From Bradyrhizobium sp. dw_411 (lineage in GTDB: Bacteria > Pseudomonadota > Alphaproteobacteria > Rhizobiales > Xanthobacteraceae), in contig NZ_JAAVUY010000007.1 of NCBI RefSeq assembly GCF_018449695.1, positions 186,001-250,000 on the forward strand: a stretch of DNA of 64,000 bases. Direction: 5' to 3'. Positions 59,929 to 64,000 of this stretch are shown in pieces; position 1 is the stretch's first letter; every line of letters begins with the position of its first letter. The notes under the pieces were generated by a model, which made no database searches, was not told the DNA's origin, and worked only from the letters and a program-made list of their open reading frames with translations. The translations under genes and the position numbers were made by a program.

Positions 59929-61554
59929 TCAGCGATCCATGTCCGCGCTGATACCAGCCACATGCGCGGGCAGGGCGATTTGAAACACGGCGCCTTTGGG
60001 AGTGTTCGGGACGACCCCTAGCCTTCCGTGGTGGCCCTCGATAATCGAACGGCAGATCGACAGGCCCAGCCCCATACCGCCGGACTTTGTCGTGAACAGT
60101 GGAGTGAACACGCGCTGGATATCCTGCGACCGGATTCCTGCTCCGGTGTCGGCGACCGACACCACGACATCGTCGTCGCCGTGAACCCCGGAACTGACGG
60201 ACAGAACCCGAGGCCCGTCCTCGACCGCCATCGAATCGATGGCGTTTGCAATCAGGTTCAGCAGCACTTGCTGCAGTTGAATTCGATCTCCCATGATCCG
60301 CGGCAGTCCCGAATTGGCCGGGGAGTTGAGGTGTATTCCGTGCCTTCGCAGATCGTCGCGCGTCAAAGCAAGGGCGTCCCCGATGAGATCGTTGACGTCG
60401 AGCAAGGTTCTGATCTGGCCCTGCTGCTTCAACGACGCCCTGATACTTTCGATCACCGCTTCCGCACGGCGGCCATCGGCGGTGATCTGCTTGAATGCGT
60501 CCTTTGCGTTGTCGAGATCGGGTACCGGGCGATTGAGCCAGCGGAAGCCCGTGTCGGCTCTCGTCATCATGGCCGCCAGTGGCTGCCTGAATTCGTGCGC
60601 CATCGTGGCCGCGACCGCGTCACCGGTCATCAGGCGCGCGTCGCGCTCGCGGCGCTGGTCGAGGATCGCGTGGAGCAGCCTGCTGTAAAGCATCGTTATT
60701 TCATACAGCAGGAAAATCAGGACGAGACTGCTGGATATCGCCGCAAAGGTCCGGACCGAATACCAGCCGATGCCGAAGCGCATCGAGGAAGAAAAGTAAT
60801 TCAGCGGGATCAACATCGAGTAGGTGCACATCACGACCAGCAGCCAAAGATCGAGCATCGAATTGCGCCGGAACCAAAGCACGATAAGCGCCGCAAAACT
60901 CATCAACGCCACGGGCAATCCGACATAAGGCCAGAGCGGTCCGAAATGAGAGGAGTCCAGCATGATCGGCGGCAACGACGCTTCGCCCGCAATGAAAAGA
61001 AATGAAACCGCCAGCACGAAGGCCGTCGTAGCCACGGCGCTTGCGACGATCGCCGTGCTCGCGGCGCCACGGAGGGACCGTTTGCCGGGATTGCCATCCT
61101 TCAACAGGGCATAGGCGATCACAAACACGGGAAAGACGGCGTATTGAAAGAAGTAGACCCAGGACGTGCTCTGCAGGCCGCCGATCAGGCCGGTTCGTGT
61201 GAACACGCCGGGGAACGTCAGCAGATACGGGATCAGCATCAACGCCGTGAAGAGATAGCCATTCGCAATCACCAGCAACGCACGCGAGCGCTGGATGGAA
61301 AATTGGGCGAATAGAAGCACCGCGGTGATGGAATCGCTGACAAACATCCCGGTCAGATAAATCGGGATGAAGGCTTCGACCCGGCCCGTCTCGATTCTCG
61401 ATAGCGGCCCGGCGGTGATCAAGATGAAGACGGTTACCAGCACGAGCACAACGACAAGCGCGAACCGTTTTTGCGCCGGACCCGGCGGAGAGTTCGCAAG
61501 GGTGTAATGCTGTTCCTCTGGCGTACCGGCGACCGCTTTCGGCATTTGAGGCAC
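59929..61554 (-). CDS. MASE4-type sensor histidine kinase
   Basis: A 541-residue inner-membrane kinase. Residues 25-290 are a multi-pass sensor similar to that of the hybrid kinase at 4876-7677 (shared ITAVLLFAQF/ITAILLFSQF, RSRALLVIANGYLFTA and PGVF). A HisKA domain follows with the phospho-acceptor in TMAHEFRQPL (His near 318), then an HATPase domain with LLNLIANAIDSM, DTGAGI and GMGLGLS. No PAS or receiver domain is present. The nearest partner is not obvious; the LuxR regulator nearby lacks a receiver. Confidence 0.9.
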   Translation of the reverse strand: MPQMPKAVAGTPEEQHYTLANSPPGPAQKRFALVVVLVLVTVFILITAGPLSRIETGRVEAFIPIYLTGMFVSDSITAVLLFAQFSIQRSRALLVIANGYLFTALMLIPYLLTFPGVFTRTGLIGGLQSTSWVYFFQYAVFPVFVIAYALLKDGNPGKRSLRGAASTAIVASAVATTAFVLAVSFLFIAGEASLPPIMLDSSHFGPLWPYVGLPVALMSFAALIVLWFRRNSMLDLWLLVVMCTYSMLIPLNYFSSSMRFGIGWYSVRTFAAISSSLVLIFLLYEITMLYSRLLHAILDQRRERDARLMTGDAVAATMAHEFRQPLAAMMTRADTGFRWLNRPVPDLDNAKDAFKQITADGRRAEAVIESIRASLKQQGQIRTLLDVNDLIGDALALTRDDLRRHGIHLNSPANSGLPRIMGDRIQLQQVLLNLIANAIDSMAVEDGPRVLSVSSGVHGDDDVVVSVADTGAGIRSQDIQRVFTPLFTTKSGGMGLGLSICRSIIEGHHGRLGVVPNTPKGAVFQIALPAHVAGISADMDR

Positions 61555-61878
61555 GCCCTACCGGTTCGCAGAACGGCACGGAGCCGTCCTCAACCAGTCC
61601 TGGTGCCGTACGGCCCGCATCTCGCACCCCAGTTGGTTCTGGTTGATGGGACGGTCGATGGCAGCGCAAGCTTCGGCCGCCCCCATAGCCTTCAAAGCCT
61701 ATCCCATGAGCCAACGGTCATGCAATGAGATGACCGGCAGAGGGCGACCAAATATGACAGGATCGAGCGGCGTAGATCCGGCGTCCGCTACGGGTATCGC
61801 TGTCATTTGACAGAGACGAATCAACGATGTTTAGGGTACCTGCAAGCGATATCCGCTGCCGCAGGACATTGTTCACCC
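61555..61878. other. Intergenic region, 324 bases
   Basis: This is the divergent promoter region of the MASE4 kinase and the gene at 61879. I see no repeat, operator or convincing gene. An in-frame TTG at 61807 could extend the downstream gene by 24 codons. Confidence 0.5.
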
Positions 61879-63252
61879 ATGGATATGAAGAGCCCCGTTT
61901 CGCTCAATAGCGAATATCGTTTTTACGAAGGTCCGGTTGCCACCTGTGTTGCCAACGGGATTCAGGCTGCGAATTTTCTCGGCGATCGATTCCTGAGAAG
62001 GACGCTTCGTTTATCTTCAGAAATCGGTGAGCTGTACGCTCACTCGATGAACAGCGCCTTTTCCGCAACAGAATCCTTTCTTGTCACGGGAGCGCCGCAC
62101 GCAACGGCCTATTATCCGCGGGACTTTGCCTGGTTCTATCCCGACGTTCTCGATCCCGATACCATCATGGATTCCGAGGATGCCATTCGCAGGGTTCGTC
62201 TGCTTGAAAGAAGTGTCCGGCTCATGCTGGAGGCCGTTCGCGCCGGTGTTGTCACCACCACCATTATCCCCGCGGGACGCAACCGGTACATTGGCGTCAA
62301 CTACTTCTCGCGACCTTCAGACACGCTGCTCGGCATCCTCGCCGGTCTGGAGCAAATCATAACCGCCGACCAAAGGGCGTCGGCGTCGTATCTGGGGTTG
62401 TCGCAAGGCGCCCATGCGGGCCGCCTGTTGCTGAACGAGTATCGCGACGATCTGAAAAAGGCGATCATCCAGCTCGCAACATCGCTGGAGCCGTTCGACG
62501 ATAACGGAACCGGATATTTGCTGTGTGACGCGGCCGCACCCCGCTCCGCGGCGACGGATACCCGCGCCGAACGCAGGCGTTTCGTCACCAATGCCTGCGT
62601 TTATGCAACCTTTACGCGCGCGATAGAACTTGAAGTCATCGGTATCAGCGAACTGGAGCAACTGCTCGGGCGCGAACTTTCTCAATATAAAGCGCAACTT
62701 CTCTCCTTGTTCGGCGCGCGTGGCTATATCCGCCATTCCCTGGATTGCCGGAACGAACTGCCTGCGTCTTGCGTTGCGCTGGACTTCGTCAATGTGCAGC
62801 GAGGATTTTGGGATTTAAAACGCGAGAGCGAGCGCGCGTTGTTCGCAGCCACGACGGACCTGATCCTCGCGGACCCGCGGTTTCGTGTACCGAATACGTC
62901 TCACTTCCTGGTTTCCACCAATAATCCACGCCGAAGGATGATCCACAAGATCGCTTCCCCCTCCTATCAGGGGCGTTCTTCCTGGCCGACGTTTAATGTC
63001 GAATTCGCGGACCGCATGCTGGATTACGATGACTTTTCAGGAACCGATACCTATCGATCCTGCGCCCGGGATATCCTGAGCGACATTCGCGCTGCAACTG
63101 AATTGCATGGTGGATATCAGGAGCTCCTGACTGAGAAGGGTCTCAGATATGTTACGTGGGCCTATAAGGGAGCTGTTGCTCACTCCTGGTTTCCTCGTTT
63201 CCTGACCGTCTGGAAAAGGGCATTCGGAACGCCGCTGCTGGATTGGAAATAA
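61879..63252 (+). CDS. Uncharacterised protein, probable (alpha/alpha)6-barrel glycosidase-like
   Basis: A 457-residue soluble protein with no signal peptide. Blocks such as AYYPRDFAWFYPDVLDPDTI, YIGVNYFSRPSDTLLGILAGLEQI and ELHGGYQELLTEKGLRYVTWAYKGAVAHSWFPRFLTVWKR resemble six-hairpin (alpha/alpha)6 glycosidases (amylo-1,6-glucosidase, GH15/GH63 groups), where RDxxW and acidic residues line the active site. No catalytic acid/base pair can be assigned with confidence. The ATG at 61879 is chosen. It lies between a divergent kinase gene and the convergent flgH. Confidence 0.6.
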   Translation: MDMKSPVSLNSEYRFYEGPVATCVANGIQAANFLGDRFLRRTLRLSSEIGELYAHSMNSAFSATESFLVTGAPHATAYYPRDFAWFYPDVLDPDTIMDSEDAIRRVRLLERSVRLMLEAVRAGVVTTTIIPAGRNRYIGVNYFSRPSDTLLGILAGLEQIITADQRASASYLGLSQGAHAGRLLLNEYRDDLKKAIIQLATSLEPFDDNGTGYLLCDAAAPRSAATDTRAERRRFVTNACVYATFTRAIELEVIGISELEQLLGRELSQYKAQLLSLFGARGYIRHSLDCRNELPASCVALDFVNVQRGFWDLKRESERALFAATTDLILADPRFRVPNTSHFLVSTNNPRRRMIHKIASPSYQGRSSWPTFNVEFADRMLDYDDFSGTDTYRSCARDILSDIRAATELHGGYQELLTEKGLRYVTWAYKGAVAHSWFPRFLTVWKRAFGTPLLDWK

Positions 63253-63288
63253 CAGCGTATCGATGCGGCGGCTTCCCCAAAACGAGCA

Positions 63289-63319
63289 CGGCCTTCGCCA
63301 GGGGAGCTGGCGAAGGCCG
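63289..63319. terminator. Hairpin between convergent genes, 13-bp stem
   Basis: CGGCCTTCGCCAG (63289-63301) pairs perfectly with CTGGCGAAGGCCG (63307-63319) across a GGGAG loop. No T-run follows on either strand. Confidence 0.65.
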
Positions 63320-63325
63320 CGTAGT

Positions 63326-63359
63326 ACATCTCTTCCCGCCTAGGTTCGCGAAGAGATGT
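63326..63359. terminator. Second hairpin between convergent genes, 10-bp stem
   Basis: ACATCTCTTC (63326-63335) pairs with GAAGAGATGT (63350-63359) across a 14-base loop. With the preceding hairpin it probably separates the plus-strand gene from flgH. Confidence 0.5.
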
Positions 63360-63411
63360 GGGAGCTCGTTTCCGTTAGGGGGCCACGGTTTTTCGAAAAC
63401 CGGTTCACACC

Positions 63412-63999
63412 CTAGAACGGCAGCAGCACGTCCATCACCTGTTGGCCGTAACGTGGCTGCTGGATGTCGCTGATCTGGCCGTGGCCGCCATAGGCGATGC
63501 GGGCCTGTGCGATCTTGCTGGAATCGATGGTGTTGTCGCTCTGGATGTCTTCCGGCCGCACGATACCGGCGACGATCAGTTCGCGCATTTCGAAATTGAC
63601 GCGGACCTCCTGCTTGCCTTCGACCACGAGGTTGCCGTTCGGGAGCAACTGGGTGACGACGGCGGCGATGTTGGTCTGCAAGGTTTCCGCGCGCTGGATC
63701 GTGCCCTTGCCGTCGCTGTTGGAGGTGGCGTCCGCCGTCAGCAGGCGGCCGGGAAGGGCGGTTTTTCCGGTCAGGAGGTTGCTGCCGAGGAACGCGGTAA
63801 TGCCGGAGTCTTCAGTCACGGTGCGGGTGCGCTGGGTCTCGTTGGCGAAGTTCGCCTGGTCGGTGATGTTGACGGTGACGGTCAGGAGGTCGCCGATCTG
63901 ATGCGCGCGCTGGTCCTTGAAGAACGACCGCGATCCGTTGCGCCACAGTGAATTGGCGTTGTAGGAAACCGCTTCCGGCTTCGGCATCGGCATCTGCAC
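63412..63999 (-). CDS. flgH: Flagellar L-ring protein FlgH (5' truncated)
   Basis: Outer-membrane L-ring subunit, partner of FlgI. The 195 visible residues carry the family core: NANSLWRNGSRSFFKDQRAHQIGDLLTVTVNITDQANFANETQRTRT, then TNIAAVVTQLLPNGNLVVEGKQEVRVNFEMRELIVAGIVRPEDIQSDNTIDSSKIAQARIAYGGHGQ and the C-terminal GQQVMDVLLPF. The lipoprotein signal and first 40-50 residues lie beyond the right edge. It marks the resumption of flagellar genes 38 kb after dksA. Confidence 0.95.
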   Translation of the reverse strand: MQMPMPKPEAVSYNANSLWRNGSRSFFKDQRAHQIGDLLTVTVNITDQANFANETQRTRTVTEDSGITAFLGSNLLTGKTALPGRLLTADATSNSDGKGTIQRAETLQTNIAAVVTQLLPNGNLVVEGKQEVRVNFEMRELIVAGIVRPEDIQSDNTIDSSKIAQARIAYGGHGQISDIQQPRYGQQVMDVLLPF

Positions 64000-64000
64000 C

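Overview
The window looks like chromosomal DNA of a Bradyrhizobium/Rhodopseudomonas-type alphaproteobacterium (Nitrobacteraceae). The signs are high GC with strong G/C third-position preference, the alphaproteobacterial flagellar factors FlaF and FliX, a cysteine-poor DksA, very long tandem flagellins, many ABC importers, and an interspersed palindromic repeat of a kind I associate with Bradyrhizobium. This is inference from gene content; no rRNA or other marker gene is present. I saw no tRNA, rRNA, CRISPR array, prophage or intact insertion sequence.

Layout. 1-3.7 kb: the end of a branched-chain amino acid importer (livM partial, livG, livF, binding protein). 3.8-7.7 kb: two divergent single-domain response regulators and a MASE4-PAS-PAS hybrid histidine kinase. 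7.7-14.5 kb: P1-family peptidase, EF-hand protein, rpe, a TetR regulator with a probable operator and a 33-codon gene, purB, cytochrome b561 and murI. 14.6-25.7 kb: a flagellar block with two 685-residue flagellins, flaF, a TPR-glycosyltransferase resembling the flagellin glycosyltransferase FlmG, a FlaG-like protein, flgN-flgJ-flgI, fliX and dksA. Flagellar genes resume only at the right edge (flgH, 63.4 kb), so about 38 kb of mostly metabolic genes lies between two flagellar segments.

25.7-33.7 kb: a hydratase, then a GntR regulator divergent from an alpha/beta hydrolase and a CUT2-type importer, with GTATAC palindromes between them, and a facing amidohydrolase. 34-41 kb: a large exported CXXCH protein, a solitary lpxD preceded by a six-copy 14-bp tandem repeat that runs into its start codon, a FUSC-type membrane protein and an FkbH-like HAD/GNAT protein. 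41.2-45.5 kb: an apparently inserted block (two DUF2336 proteins, a PilZ protein, a candidate small RNA, a Tat-type binding protein) ending in a second copy of the 3' end of the FkbH-like gene. 45.6-47.3 kb: a paralogous binding protein and a second cytochrome b561.

47.4-55.5 kb: a phosphorus-acquisition locus, phnDCEE followed by a second complete importer with a class III phosphodiesterase. 55.8-63.3 kb: a P460-type cytochrome (possibly coupled to a 58-codon ORF), a peroxiredoxin-like/2OG-dioxygenase fusion, a LuxR regulator, a VOC protein, a second MASE4 histidine kinase and an uncharacterised probable (alpha/alpha)6-barrel protein.

The points most worth following up are the FlmG-like protein beside duplicated flagellins, the duplicated fkbH 3' end bracketing the DUF2336/PilZ block, the candidate small RNA inside that block, the 14-15 bp intergenic tandem repeats at four places, and the two probable repressor-operator arrangements.
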